Source: Parapusillimonas sp013416435
Lineage (GTDB): Bacteria; Pseudomonadota; Gammaproteobacteria; Burkholderiales; Burkholderiaceae_B
Reading direction: 5' to 3'
Assembly: GCF_052180245.1 (NCBI RefSeq)
Contig: NZ_CP197474.1
Coordinates: 1,798,001 to 1,862,000 of the forward strand
DNA length: 64,000 nt
Below the pieces are notes generated by a model. The model was not told the origin of the DNA. It did not search any database and saw nothing but the letters and a program-made list of their open reading frames with translations. Made by a program: the position numbers and the translations under genes. Of this stretch, positions 42,238-51,129 are shown piece by piece (position 1 is the stretch's first letter; the number at the start of each line of letters is the position of its first letter).

Positions 42238-42699
42238 ATGTTCGATATGAGTCTCGCCTGGTGGGAGCTGATACTGCGGGGCGCCATGGTGTATTTGGTG
42301 ATGCTGGCCATGGTGAGGGTGTCGGGCAAACGTACGGTTGGCCAGTTCACGCCTTTCGACTTGCTGGTCGTCATGCTGCTGAGCGAGGCGGTTTCGAACG
42401 CCTTGAATGGCGGCGACGATTCGGTGCAGGGTGGGCTGATTGTGGCGGCCACGCTGGTGGCCCTGAATATGTTGATTGCTTTGGGAACGTCGCGCAGCAA
42501 GCGTATCGAAACCATCCTGGAAGGCGAGGAAGTCTTGCTGGGCCGCAACGGCAAGATCTTCGATAAGGTACTGAAGGCGCATCGCATCAGCCGGAACGAA
42601 CTAGACAATGCGTTCCATAAAATGGATGTCACCTACGAGGAGATGGAATGCGTGATTCTCGAAGCGGATGGAACCATCAATATTCTGAAAAAGAAATAG
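42238..42699 (+). CDS. DUF421 (YetF-like) membrane protein
   Basis: A 153-residue protein. The first ~80 residues hold two or three membrane helices with the YetF core (YLVMLAMVRVSGKRTVGQFTPFDLLVVMLLSE). The C-terminal ~70 residues form the soluble YetF-type domain (RRSKR-like loop, LLGRNGKIFDKVLKAHRISRNELDNA, ending VILEADGTINI). The function of the family is not established; some members affect cell-surface or stress traits. Confidence 0.88.
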   Translation: MFDMSLAWWELILRGAMVYLVMLAMVRVSGKRTVGQFTPFDLLVVMLLSEAVSNALNGGDDSVQGGLIVAATLVALNMLIALGTSRSKRIETILEGEEVLLGRNGKIFDKVLKAHRISRNELDNAFHKMDVTYEEMECVILEADGTINILKKK

Positions 42700-42739
42700 C
42701 CTGCGCCACCGGGTTCATGACGTCGTGCGCGGAAGACAT

Positions 42740-43102
42740 TCAAGACGGCTGTTGCCGTTTCCGGATTTTGCCCGGATCAGGATGTTCGCCGGGTGCGTAG
42801 TTCGAGCCGGGTGGCGTGGAGCGGCCACCGGGGTTGTTCCGGAGTTGCGAGTCCGCGCAGCGAGGGTTGTTTTGCGCGCCCGGTCCGGCGCAGACATCGC
42901 TTTCGGGTCGAGCACCGAATCTTCCGGGATGCTCCGGCGAGCGCCTGTCGCGGCTACTGTCCTGCGGCGCGGCTTGTGTGCCTTTATTGGGATGGGCGTC
43001 GGTTCCGGCTCCCGTTCTGGCATTGGTTTGCGGCTGCGCCCAAGCATAGGGCACAAGCAGCAAGGAAAGGCAGCATGCTGCCGACGATAGCGTTCTTTTC
43101 AT
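42740..43102 (-). CDS. Small secreted hypothetical protein
   Basis: A 120-residue protein with a clear signal peptide (SSAACCLSLLLVPYAWAQ, cut near residue 22) and a Pro/Gly/Asn-rich, probably disordered mature part (PQDSSRDRRSPEHPGRFG, NNPGGRSTPPGSN). An excellent ribosome site (AGGAGACTGAC) precedes the ATG, which supports a real gene. Family unknown. It has two cysteines that could form one disulfide (VCAGPGAQNNPRC). Confidence 0.7.
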   Translation of the reverse strand: MKRTLSSAACCLSLLLVPYAWAQPQTNARTGAGTDAHPNKGTQAAPQDSSRDRRSPEHPGRFGARPESDVCAGPGAQNNPRCADSQLRNNPGGRSTPPGSNYAPGEHPDPGKIRKRQQPS

Positions 43103-43176
43103 GTCAGTCTCCTGAGTACAAGGCCGGTCGGTCGTAGCAGGAAAGCAAGCGCTATACCCACAGCTATACCCACATT

Positions 43177-43195
43177 ATTGCGAATCGTTCGCATT
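43177..43195. promoter_or_regulatory. Putative Fur box upstream of tonB
   Basis: ATTGCGAATCGTTCGCATT is a 19-bp near-palindrome like Fur sites of proteobacteria, 93 bp before the tonB start. Position before an iron-uptake energising operon supports iron repression. Confidence 0.7.
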
Positions 43196-43287
43196 ACTGT
43201 TAATATGCTTAACTTGTTTGGAGCAGCAGCCTTTTGTGCACGATACTAACGCTGTGCAGCTGTGCAACTTTATCTTTGGCCTGATTC

Positions 43288-44244
43288 ATGCCGCGTTCTC
43301 GTGTCCAGTTTGTCAATCGCCCCGCCCTTGTCCGAGTCGCGGGGGGAGCAACTGCTTTGGGTTTGCACCTTGTCGTACTCGGCGCTATTTTGTCGGCACC
43401 GCCCGTCAAACCCGAAATAGAAATGCCCGAAACAGTGGAAGTGCGTTTCGTGGAAATTGCCGATGACGTCGTCGATGCGGCGGAAAATCCCGAGCCGGAA
43501 ACCGAAGAGGTAGCGGTGGCGGCACCGCCCGAACCGGAGCCCGTCGTCGAGCCGGTTCCCGAGCCTGAGCCCATTCCAGAGCCGGAACCCGAGCCAGAGC
43601 CGGAACCTGAACCCATTCCAGAGCCCGAACCCATTCCCGAACCCATCCCGGAACCAGAGCCGGTGGTCGAGCCTGAGCCCGAACCCGTCATCGAGCCAGA
43701 GCCGGAGCCAGAGCCTGTCATCGAAGAGCCCGAGCCCGAGGCGATCACGCCCGAGCCGCCTCCACCGCCTCCGCCTCCGCCGCCGCCCCCCAAGCCGGAG
43801 CCGCCTCCAAAGCCGAAGCCGAAACCGGTGCCTCCGCCCAAGCCGAAGCCCGCTCCCAAGCCGGCACCAAAGCCCGCGCCCAAGGTGGAAGCCGCTGCGC
43901 CGGTGGGCAAGTCCGCCGCGCCCGCCATGCCGCAGGCCCCCGCAAGGCCGGTGGATCCCGACCGTCCGCGCATGATCGGGAAGGTGGACTACCTGGGCAA
44001 GCGGCCCATGCCGGTATATCCGCGCGCATCCGAACGCCGTGGGGAGCAGGGCAGGGTGGTGGTACGTGTGTTGATTTCGCCGCAAGGAACGGTGCTGCAG
44101 GCCAGCGTTCGTTCATCGTCCGGGCATGAGCGCCTGGACGAAGCCGCAGTCAAGGCCGCCCGCACGGCCCGCTTCAAGCCCTATACCGAAAATGGCATCG
44201 CTTATCAGGCCATGGCTGACATACCGTTTGATTTTGTTTTATAG
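43288..44244 (+). CDS. tonB: TonB energy-transducing protein
   Basis: A 318-residue periplasm-spanning protein that transmits proton-motive energy to outer-membrane receptors. One N-terminal helix (GGATALGLHLVVLGAILSA) anchors it. A very long rigid stretch follows: Glu-Pro repeats (~70-150), a run of nine or more prolines, then Lys-Pro repeats (~175-200). The C-terminal TonB domain includes YPRASERRGEQGRVVVRVLI and LDEAAVKAARTARFKPY. The EP/KP part is longer than in Escherichia coli TonB. It leads tonB-exbB-exbD. Confidence 0.94.
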   Translation: MPRSRVQFVNRPALVRVAGGATALGLHLVVLGAILSAPPVKPEIEMPETVEVRFVEIADDVVDAAENPEPETEEVAVAAPPEPEPVVEPVPEPEPIPEPEPEPEPEPEPIPEPEPIPEPIPEPEPVVEPEPEPVIEPEPEPEPVIEEPEPEAITPEPPPPPPPPPPPPKPEPPPKPKPKPVPPPKPKPAPKPAPKPAPKVEAAAPVGKSAAPAMPQAPARPVDPDRPRMIGKVDYLGKRPMPVYPRASERRGEQGRVVVRVLISPQGTVLQASVRSSSGHERLDEAAVKAARTARFKPYTENGIAYQAMADIPFDFVL

Positions 44245-44254
44245 GACACAATGA

Positions 44255-45115
44255 ATGTTCGACTTACTAGATAGCGCTATACACGTGCTGGCGCAATTGG
44301 GCGAAGCCGGGGCGCTTGCCCCGGCCGACGCGCCCGCCGTGGCGAGCGCGGTTCCGCCGGCGGGGATGACGGCGCAGCAAGTTGCCGAGGCGGGCGGCAT
44401 GCTGCACTTCATTTCGCAGAGCGACATCGTCGGCAAGACGCTGTTCGGCATACTGGTGATCATGTCCCTGACGAGCTGGTATCTGATCTTCGTGAAATCG
44501 TTCACCAATATGCGCATCCGCCGGCGCTCCAATAACTTCCTACGCGAGTTCTGGGCCGCCAGCTCGCTGGAGCAGGTCGAGAACGAGATCACCACGCACG
44601 GCGCGTCCGAGCCTTTCGCGCACCTGGCCAGCCATGCGATTCACGCGCAGAACCATCACACGAGATACGGCGCGATGAAGCTCGAAGAGAAAGGGTCGAC
44701 GGGCGCTTTCGTCACCCGCACCATACGCAAGGTCATCGACGAGGAAACCGCCAAGCTGGAGAACGGGTTGACGGTGCTTGCCTCCATCGGCTCCACGGCG
44801 CCGTTCGTCGGCTTGTTCGGAACCGTATGGGGGGTTTATCATGCCTTGGTGGGCATCGGCTTGTCCGACGGCGTCACGGTGAACCGCATTGCGGGCCCCG
44901 TCGGCGAAGCGCTCATCATGACCGGCCTGGGCCTGGCGGTCGCGATTCCGGCAGTATTGGCCTACAACGGATTTGTGCGCAGCAATCGCGTCTATCTGGC
45001 GCGTCTCGATGCCTTTGCGCACGACCTGTTCACCTTCCTGTCGACCGGCCAGCAAGCCTTTGAGTCATCGGGCAGGGTGCGGCGCGTGAAGATTGCAAGC
45101 ACGAAGGATGAATAA
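44255..45115 (+). CDS. exbB: ExbB proton-channel subunit
   Basis: A 286-residue MotA/TolQ/ExbB protein that with ExbD powers TonB. The N-terminus has an Ala-rich periplasmic segment (about residues 1-60), then three membrane helices: KTLFGILVIMSLTSWYLIF, GLTVLASIGSTAPFVGLFGTVWGVYHAL and GLGLAVAIPAVLAYNGF. The start lies 10 bp after the tonB stop; an overlapping ATG four bases upstream is in another frame and stops at once. Confidence 0.93.
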   Translation: MFDLLDSAIHVLAQLGEAGALAPADAPAVASAVPPAGMTAQQVAEAGGMLHFISQSDIVGKTLFGILVIMSLTSWYLIFVKSFTNMRIRRRSNNFLREFWAASSLEQVENEITTHGASEPFAHLASHAIHAQNHHTRYGAMKLEEKGSTGAFVTRTIRKVIDEETAKLENGLTVLASIGSTAPFVGLFGTVWGVYHALVGIGLSDGVTVNRIAGPVGEALIMTGLGLAVAIPAVLAYNGFVRSNRVYLARLDAFAHDLFTFLSTGQQAFESSGRVRRVKIASTKDE

Positions 45116-45118
45116 ATC

Positions 45119-45622
45119 ATGGCTTTCGGCAGTTTCGACAACAGCAAGGGCGCAGGCAGCACGGTCTCCGAGATCAACATGGTGCCCTTGATCGATGTGA
45201 TGCTGGTCCTGCTGGTGATTTTCATCATCACCGCGCCTTTGCTCAGCCACTCCATCAAGATCAACGTGCCCCAGGCAACGGCGCAGCCGGTCGAGCAAGA
45301 ACCCCGCATCATCGATCTGGCGATCAACGCGGATGGCGCCTTGTTCTGGAATGAAACCGCCGTAAGCCTGGATGAGCTCAAAGAGCGCTTCGCCGCTGAG
45401 TCGGTCCAGGATCCTCAACCCGAATTGCGGATCCGCGCCGACCTGAATACCCGCTATGAAACGCTGGCGCAGGTCATGGGCAGCGCGAAATCGGGCGGAC
45501 TAAAACGCATCGGATTCATCACGCGGCCGGGCGCGACCGCAGCGCCGCCGGCGACGCAGAACGATGCACAAGGCGCGGCGCAAGGCACTGTCACGCAAGA
45601 CAGCAATCCGTCAGGGTTGTAA
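45119..45622 (+). CDS. exbD: ExbD proton-channel subunit
   Basis: A 167-residue protein with a short cytoplasmic N-terminus, one membrane helix with the proton-relay Asp (EINMVPLIDVMLVLLVIFIIT) and a periplasmic domain (PRIIDLAINADGALFWNETAV). The C-terminal ~25 residues are Ala/Gln/Thr-rich. It starts 3 bp after exbB, in the tonB-exbB-exbD operon. Confidence 0.93.
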   Translation: MAFGSFDNSKGAGSTVSEINMVPLIDVMLVLLVIFIITAPLLSHSIKINVPQATAQPVEQEPRIIDLAINADGALFWNETAVSLDELKERFAAESVQDPQPELRIRADLNTRYETLAQVMGSAKSGGLKRIGFITRPGATAAPPATQNDAQGAAQGTVTQDSNPSGL

Positions 45623-45675
45623 CACCCCCGGCGGGGCGGGAACCATTCGCGCGTGCTTCGATATAGAATCGTTCC

Positions 45676-46359
45676 ATGCGAGTTCTAGTAATCGAAGACG
45701 ACACCACATTGGGTCACGCCCTGCAGGAATTCCTGGTCCAGCAGGGCTATGCGGTCGACTGGCTGGCCGACGGCGAAACGGCGCTCAGCGCCATCGCAGG
45801 GCAAAGCTATGATCTCTTGCTGCTCGACCTGAACCTGCCGGGCAAGAGCGGGCTCGACATTCTTCACGACCTGCGAGCCAATCACGAACAGCTTCCCGTC
45901 CTTATCCTTACCGCGCGCGACGGGGTCGAAGACCGCGTCGCGGGGCTGGACGCCGGCGCCGACGACTACGTCACCAAACCTTTCGAATTGGCCGAACTCG
46001 CGGCGCGAGTGCGAGCCTTCGGGCGGCGCCGCAGCGGGCAGAAGCAGCCTCTCATCGAAGCGGGGCCGCTGCAACTCGATACCGTGGGGCGCGAGGTGCG
46101 CGTCAACGGCGATCGCCTTGCGCTTTCCGTGCGCGAGCTGTCGGTCCTGGAAATGCTGATGCTGCGTGCGGGACGCGTGGTGACCAAGCGCCAGATCGTC
46201 AATTCCCTGTCGGCCTGGGACGCCGATTTCAGCGAGAATGCGGTCGAAGTCTATGTATACCGGCTGCGCAAACGGCTCGAAGGCACGGGTGCGGGTATCC
46301 AGACGGTACGTGGCTTCGGCTATCTGCTCGATGTAGAAAGTGCTGTCCAGACTCCATAA
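45676..46359 (+). CDS. OmpR-family response regulator
   Basis: A 227-residue regulator with a receiver domain (acidic pair ED at residues 7-8, phosphoacceptor D51 in LLLLDLNLPGKSG, conserved Lys in DDYVTKPF) and a C-terminal winged helix (SVRELSVLEMLMLRAGRVV, VYRLRKRLEG, IQTVRGFGYLL). It resembles the TctD/QseB group. It overlaps the kinase gene and is therefore its cognate partner. Confidence 0.93.
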   Translation: MRVLVIEDDTTLGHALQEFLVQQGYAVDWLADGETALSAIAGQSYDLLLLDLNLPGKSGLDILHDLRANHEQLPVLILTARDGVEDRVAGLDAGADDYVTKPFELAELAARVRAFGRRRSGQKQPLIEAGPLQLDTVGREVRVNGDRLALSVRELSVLEMLMLRAGRVVTKRQIVNSLSAWDADFSENAVEVYVYRLRKRLEGTGAGIQTVRGFGYLLDVESAVQTP

Positions 46360-47428
46360 GACGTTGATGCCGCGCGGCTCCCTGGCGCGCCATCTGGTCC
46401 TGAGGCTGTTCCCGGCCGTATTCGTGCTCATCCTTCTGGACATCAGCATCACCTGGCTGATGACACGCAAGATGACGCTGGAAGCCTGGCTGCTGCGCGA
46501 CATCTTCTGGATGATGGTGGTCAGCCAGGCGCTGCTGGTGTCGATATTCGCGTGGATGCTGGTGTCCGGCGTGCGCTCGGGCTTGGCGTCCATCAACCAT
46601 TTGTCCCAGGAAATAAGCCAGCGCTCGGTTGATGACCTCCAGCCGCTGGATTCGGCGGGCCTGCCTACCGAGGTCGCCCCGTTGGTGGGGCATTTCAATG
46701 ACTTGCTTCTTCGGCTGGATGATTCCATGCAGGCTCAAAGACGCTTCGTCGGCCATGCCGCGCATCAGCTGCGCACGCCCCTGACAGGCCTCAAGCTGGA
46801 GTCCGAACTGATGCTGTCGCGCAGCGGCCTGCCCGAAGACGTGCGCGAGCGCGCCGAGCGCATCAAGTCGGTGACCGATCGCATGATACGCCTTGGCCAG
46901 CAACTGTTGGTGCTGGCCAAGGCCGACTCGTCCACCAGGCCGCAGGACAGCTTCTTGCGACTGGACTTGTGCGAATGGGTGCAGGGCAGCGGCGCGGAAT
47001 GGATTCCCGCCGCCCGCGCCAAGAATGTGGAACTTCAACTGCAGGCGCCGGACCTCCCGGTCTGGATCGATGCCGATCCCCTCTTGCTGGAAGAGCTGCT
47101 CAGCAACCTGATCGACAACGCATTGCGCTATGGTCTCGGCGCTTCTTCGATCACCTTGCGGGTCGGCGCGAATCCCCCGACGCTTTCTGTCGAGGACGAT
47201 GGGCCGGGCATTTCGCCTGTGGATGCCGAGCGTGTTTTCGAAGCGTTTTACCGTTCGCCCAACGCCGGCGCGGCGGGGTCCGGCCTGGGCCTGGCGATCG
47301 TACGGGAGATCGCCCTGGCTCATGGCGCCTGGTGGAACCTGGCAAGCCGGCCCGAGTTCCCGGGGACACGCATTACGGTGGTTTTTCCCGGGCCGCGGAT
47401 AGGCGCCCGGCTGAGCAGGCAGGAATGA
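46340..47428 (+). CDS. Sensor histidine kinase (TctE-like)
   Basis: A 362-residue kinase from GTG 46340, which overlaps the regulator by 20 bp; ATG 46367 is the alternative. Two membrane helices (residues ~20-42 and 55-78) have almost no periplasmic loop between them, so it probably senses within the membrane or through a partner. A HAMP-like linker leads to the phosphoacceptor (H142 in HAAHQLRTPLTGL). The N-box (LLSNLIDNALRYG), G1 (VEDDGPGISP) and G2 (GSGLGLAIVREIA) boxes are intact. TctE-type kinases respond to tricarboxylates; that stimulus is only inferred. Confidence 0.92.
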   Translation: MLSRLHKTLMPRGSLARHLVLRLFPAVFVLILLDISITWLMTRKMTLEAWLLRDIFWMMVVSQALLVSIFAWMLVSGVRSGLASINHLSQEISQRSVDDLQPLDSAGLPTEVAPLVGHFNDLLLRLDDSMQAQRRFVGHAAHQLRTPLTGLKLESELMLSRSGLPEDVRERAERIKSVTDRMIRLGQQLLVLAKADSSTRPQDSFLRLDLCEWVQGSGAEWIPAARAKNVELQLQAPDLPVWIDADPLLLEELLSNLIDNALRYGLGASSITLRVGANPPTLSVEDDGPGISPVDAERVFEAFYRSPNAGAAGSGLGLAIVREIALAHGAWWNLASRPEFPGTRITVVFPGPRIGARLSRQE

Positions 47429-47435
47429 AAAGGGA

Positions 47436-47514
47436 GGGTCAGACCCCATGCGGGGTCTGACCCTAGGTCGACTCAAAAATGAATGGGGTCAGACCCCGTA
47501 CGGGGTCTGACCCC
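47436..47514. repeat. Two REP-like palindrome units
   Basis: Units at 47436-47463 (spacer atgc, outer pair lost) and 47485-47514 (spacer gtac). They separate the kinase gene from kup. Confidence 0.87.
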
Positions 47515-47528
47515 TAACTCACAGAAAC

Positions 47529-49421
47529 ATGACATCTGAACATCGACGGGAACCGGCCGTGACTACGTCTTCCAGGACCCTGCTGCTGGGCGCCCTGGGC
47601 GTGGTATACGGCGACATCGGAACCAGCCCTCTATACGCCATCAAGGCATCGCTGTCTTTTCTCGAGCAGCCCGGCACCGCGGACATTCTAGGCCTGCTGT
47701 CCTTGCTCTTCTGGCTGCTGATGATCGTCGTATCCCTGAAGTACGTCATGATCATCGTTTGCGCGGACAACCGGGGCGAAGGTGGAACGCTGGCGCTGCT
47801 CGAACTGGCCCTGCGGGGTGTCAGCGGACGCAAGCGCTGGTTTTTCATCGTGCTGGGCTTGATCGGCGCCTGTCTGTTCTATGGGGATAGCGTGATCACC
47901 CCCGCCATTTCGGTGCTGTCCGCCATCGAAGGCATACGACTGGTGTCGCATACGCTCGATGCCTGGATCGTGCCGATTTCCGTTGCGGTCCTGGCGCTGT
48001 TGTTCCTGATCCAGTCGCGAGGCACCGGTGCCATGGGGCGCCTGTTCGGACCGGTGATGTTGGTCTGGTTCAGCGTGATGGGTGGCCTGGGCGCCTGGCA
48101 TATTGCTCAGGCGCCGCAAATACTGCAAGCGGTGAATCCCGCCTGGGCGATAGGCTTCATCGCCAAGGCGCCCTGGACGGCCTACGTGCTGCTGGGTGCC
48201 CTGGTGCTGGCGGTGACGGGGGCGGAATCGCTGTACGCCGACATGGGTCACTTCGGTCGCTCCGCCGTGCGCCGCGCATGGTTCGGCATCGTGTTGCCTG
48301 CCTTGCTCTTATGCTATTTCGGACAGGGTGCGCTGATTCTTTCGCAGCCCGAAGCAATGGTCAATCCTTTCTTCCTCATGGCGCCGGCCTGGGCGCTTGC
48401 GCCGCTGGTGGCTCTGGCCACCGTGGCTACCATCATTGCTTCGCAGTCGGTGATATCAGGGGCTTTTTCGGTGACGCGCCAAGCGGTGCAATTGGGTTTC
48501 TGGCCCCGGATGGCCATTCTGCACACCTCGGCACAAGAAGAAGGCCAAGTCTACCTGCCACGCGTCAATGTCCTGCTGTTCGTGTCGGTGACGATACTGG
48601 TGGTCTCTTTTGGCTCTTCCGACAATCTGGCGCATGCCTATGGGCTCGCGGTCACGGGCACCATGCTGATGACTTCGCTGCTGGCGTTCGCAGTGCTGCC
48701 CCGCCGGCATGGCCCCGGAGTCCGGTGGCTATGGACGGCTCTGCTGCTCGTCTTCCTGGCTATCGATGTCGTCCTGTTCTCGTCCAATATGCTGAAACTT
48801 CTGGATGGCGGCTGGGTTCCGCTGTTGATCGGAGGCACGCTGTTCACCCTGATGGCTACATGGAAGCAAGGCAGGGAGCGCATGCATGAAGCCCTGGCGG
48901 CCAATCAGCCTCCGTTGGCGTCGTTCATGGAGGCGCTGGAGGCGGATCCGCCGACGCGAGTCCCCGGCACCGCCGTATTCATGAGCATGATCGCGGGAAC
49001 CGTGCCGCCGGCGCTTTTGCACAACCTCAAACACAACAAGGTTCTGCACGAGCAGACTTTGTTTCTTACCGTGCAAAGCGCCGATATCCCATACGTGCCG
49101 CTTTCAGAACGTTGCAATCTGCTACGCTTGAGCAACACCAGTTGGCAGGCGATCGGCCGATGGGGCTTCAAAGAAGAGCCCAATGTGCCGTTGTTGCTTC
49201 AATATGTCCACCAAGAGCATCCGGAACTGGATCTGGATCCCATGCAAGTATCCTACTTCCTGTCGCGGCAGACCATCATCGTGGTCCGCAAGTTGCCTCT
49301 GCACTTGGCATGGCGTCGCCGGCTTTTTGCGTTCATGGCGCGTAATGCCAGCCGCAGCACGCGGTTCTACCGGATACCGCCGAACCGGGTGGTGGAAATG
49401 GGCATGCAAATGGAGTTGTGA
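47529..49421 (+). CDS. kup: Low-affinity K+:H+ symporter Kup
   Basis: A 630-residue potassium uptake protein. Twelve membrane helices occupy ~15-450, opening with LGALGVVYGDIGTSPLYAI, the Kup signature; others are GDSVITPAISVLSAIEG and AESLYADMGHFGRSAVRRAW. The C-terminal ~170 residues are the cytoplasmic regulatory domain (TAVFMSMIAGTVPPALLHNLKHNKVLHEQ in pieces, VSYFLSRQTI, ending PPNRVVEMGMQMEL). The length is typical. It is apparently monocistronic. Confidence 0.95.
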   Translation: MTSEHRREPAVTTSSRTLLLGALGVVYGDIGTSPLYAIKASLSFLEQPGTADILGLLSLLFWLLMIVVSLKYVMIIVCADNRGEGGTLALLELALRGVSGRKRWFFIVLGLIGACLFYGDSVITPAISVLSAIEGIRLVSHTLDAWIVPISVAVLALLFLIQSRGTGAMGRLFGPVMLVWFSVMGGLGAWHIAQAPQILQAVNPAWAIGFIAKAPWTAYVLLGALVLAVTGAESLYADMGHFGRSAVRRAWFGIVLPALLLCYFGQGALILSQPEAMVNPFFLMAPAWALAPLVALATVATIIASQSVISGAFSVTRQAVQLGFWPRMAILHTSAQEEGQVYLPRVNVLLFVSVTILVVSFGSSDNLAHAYGLAVTGTMLMTSLLAFAVLPRRHGPGVRWLWTALLLVFLAIDVVLFSSNMLKLLDGGWVPLLIGGTLFTLMATWKQGRERMHEALAANQPPLASFMEALEADPPTRVPGTAVFMSMIAGTVPPALLHNLKHNKVLHEQTLFLTVQSADIPYVPLSERCNLLRLSNTSWQAIGRWGFKEEPNVPLLLQYVHQEHPELDLDPMQVSYFLSRQTIIVVRKLPLHLAWRRRLFAFMARNASRSTRFYRIPPNRVVEMGMQMEL

Positions 49422-49469
49422 CCGCCAGGTCGCAGGGTCGGGCGCAGGCATGGCGCCCGACCTCGAAAC

Positions 49470-49883
49470 CTATTGTGCGGCCGGGATCGTGATGGTTGTT
49501 TCACGCAGTACGCCGCCGCCTGCCACGCTGCCTTCCGTCCGTGTATTCTGGCCGGACATCTGGATGCGGCAGTCTTCACGCTGCGCAGCGGGCAGAGATT
49601 CGCAACGCGCCGTCTGGTTGCTGGTGTAAGAGGCGTCGCCGCGCATCAGGCGATTGCGGCGCGCCTCTTCCAAGGCGGCGCCCGCCTCGCGCAGGCATGT
49701 TGCTTTGTCCTGGTTGGTCTGTCCGGTGTTGCAGCGTTCCCTGTCGAGCCGGTATTGCGCCTGAGGGTCCATGCCGGATGTGGTGGATTGAGCCGCGACA
49801 GGCAGGGTGACTGCCAGGCATGCCGCAGCGGCGAGCATGCCAAACAGGTTACGGGAAAGTGTCGTTGTTCGAGCTTGACTCAT
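49470..49883 (-). CDS. Small secreted Cys-containing hypothetical protein
   Basis: A 137-residue protein with a signal peptide (NLFGMLAAAACLAVTLPVAAQ). The mature part begins polar and has four spaced cysteines (RERCNTG, KATCLREAG, TARCESLPA, REDCRIQMSG). The start at 49883 has a strong AAAGGAG site. This Cys spacing with AQREDCR is common in small periplasmic proteins of beta-proteobacteria with no known function. Confidence 0.8.
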   Translation of the reverse strand: MSQARTTTLSRNLFGMLAAAACLAVTLPVAAQSTTSGMDPQAQYRLDRERCNTGQTNQDKATCLREAGAALEEARRNRLMRGDASYTSNQTARCESLPAAQREDCRIQMSGQNTRTEGSVAGGGVLRETTITIPAAQ

Positions 49884-49988
49884 TGACGTACTCCTTTCTG
49901 GTTGATCGCCTTCCTGGCAGGAAGGCTTTGGTCCAGTATAGAAGCGTGGCATTGCCTGAGTGTAACTAAATGTATAATTCTTTCGATG

Positions 49989-50366
49989 TCAGTTTTGTGA
50001 GTCCGGCTGATCGGACTCGCCGACCAGGCGTCCTTCTTCTACTTGTTTCTTCAGCTCGGCCCTGGCCTGGCGCTTGATGGCCGCGCGCATCAGCAGCATG
50101 GCCGTCACCGGCGAGGTGATGACCAAGAAGAACGTGATCAGGATTTGATGGACGACGACGCGCTCTTCGATATAGGAGGCGGTCAGGATGGATGCCACCA
50201 GTACGCAGAACACTCCGAGCGTGTTGCCCAGCGTGGGGGCATGGATGCGGCTGAAGAAATTGGGCAGGCGCAGCAGGCCCAGCGTGCCCGTAAGCGTGAT
50301 GAAACCGCTGATGACCAGCAGCGCGGCAACGGGAATGGCAATCCAGAACGGCAAGGTCACGGTCAT
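49989..50366 (-). CDS. mnhG: Mrp antiporter subunit G
   Basis: A 125-residue protein with three helices (LPFWIAIPVAALLVISGFIT, TLGNTLGVFCVLVASILTA and QILITFFLVITSPVTAMLLM) and a charged C-terminal tail. PhaG/MnhG pattern: GTLGLLRLPNFFSRIHAPTLGNT. The start 50366 overlaps mnhF by 4 bp; a longer open frame upstream is out of register with mnhF and is not real. It is the last gene of the Mrp operon. Confidence 0.92.
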   Translation of the reverse strand: MTVTLPFWIAIPVAALLVISGFITLTGTLGLLRLPNFFSRIHAPTLGNTLGVFCVLVASILTASYIEERVVVHQILITFFLVITSPVTAMLLMRAAIKRQARAELKKQVEEGRLVGESDQPDSQN

Positions 50367-50644
50367 GGTTCGATTACCTCGCCGCGCAGCAGGAACTTGG
50401 CCATGGCGACCGAGCCGACGAAGCCGAATATGCCGATGATCAAAGCAATGTCGAAATAAATGCCCGACACGAACATCAGGCCCAGGACGAGCAGTATGAG
50501 CATGCCGTTGACGTACATGGTGTCCAGGGCCAACACCCGGTCGGAGGCGTTCGGGCCTTTCAACAGCCGCAAGGCGGCGATGGCAAGGGCCAGTACGTAG
50601 CAGCCGAGGGCAAACGTGGCAGCCCAATAGACGAGGCCGTTCAT
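50363..50644 (-). CDS. mnhF: Mrp antiporter subunit F
   Basis: A 93-residue protein with three helices. The family pattern RLLKGPNASDRVLALDTMYVNGMLILLVLG is evident in pieces, followed by DIALIIGIFGFVGSVAMAKF. It overlaps mnhE by 4 bp and mnhG by 4 bp, indicating translational coupling. Confidence 0.92.
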   Translation of the reverse strand: MNGLVYWAATFALGCYVLALAIAALRLLKGPNASDRVLALDTMYVNGMLILLVLGLMFVSGIYFDIALIIGIFGFVGSVAMAKFLLRGEVIEP

Positions 50645-51129
50645 TCAAAGATCTCCATCAGGGGGCGTTCATAGCGCTGTTGTACGAGTTCGATCCAGGC
50701 TGCTTCATCCTTCAGGTCGAGCACGTGCAGGGTAAGTTGCCCATCGGCTTCGGCGAAATCGCTCCATACCGTTCCGGGCGTATAAGTGATGATGCATGCC
50801 AGTGCGGCCAAGCCGTGGGGATCGCGCATGCGTATCGGGATCTGGATGAAGCCGGGCGTCGCGTTTGCGCGGCGGCCCAGCCAGACGATGCGCGCCACCG
50901 CGATGTTGGACTTGGTGATGTCCACGGCGACATTCCAGATCAGGCGCAGCGCGATCAAGGGGCGCTTGGGATAGGCGCGCAGCGGACGCAATGCCGCGGC
51001 CAGCCAGGCCAGCAGCACGGCCAGCGCCGCTCCCAGCACCAGGTTGCCGGGCGACAGGGAATCATTCAGCAGCAGCCACAAGGCCAGCAGCAATGCGGGC
51101 AGGGACAGCTTCTTCAGAAGACGGCTCAT
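50641..51129 (-). CDS. mnhE: Mrp antiporter subunit E
   Basis: A 162-residue protein with two or three N-terminal helices (LSLPALLLALWLLLNDSLSPGNLVLGA) and a cytoplasmic C-terminal part containing IVWLGRRANATPGFIQIP and ITYTPGTVWSDF, both typical of MnhE. It overlaps mnhD and mnhF by 4 bp each. Confidence 0.92.
   Translation of the reverse strand: MSRLLKKLSLPALLLALWLLLNDSLSPGNLVLGAALAVLLAWLAAALRPLRAYPKRPLIALRLIWNVAVDITKSNIAVARIVWLGRRANATPGFIQIPIRMRDPHGLAALACIITYTPGTVWSDFAEADGQLTLHVLDLKDEAAWIELVQQRYERPLMEIFE

Noticed and set aside
43209..43973. Gly/Ser-repeat protein opposite tonB
   Set aside because: The repeats are the reverse complement of the Glu-Pro codons of tonB.
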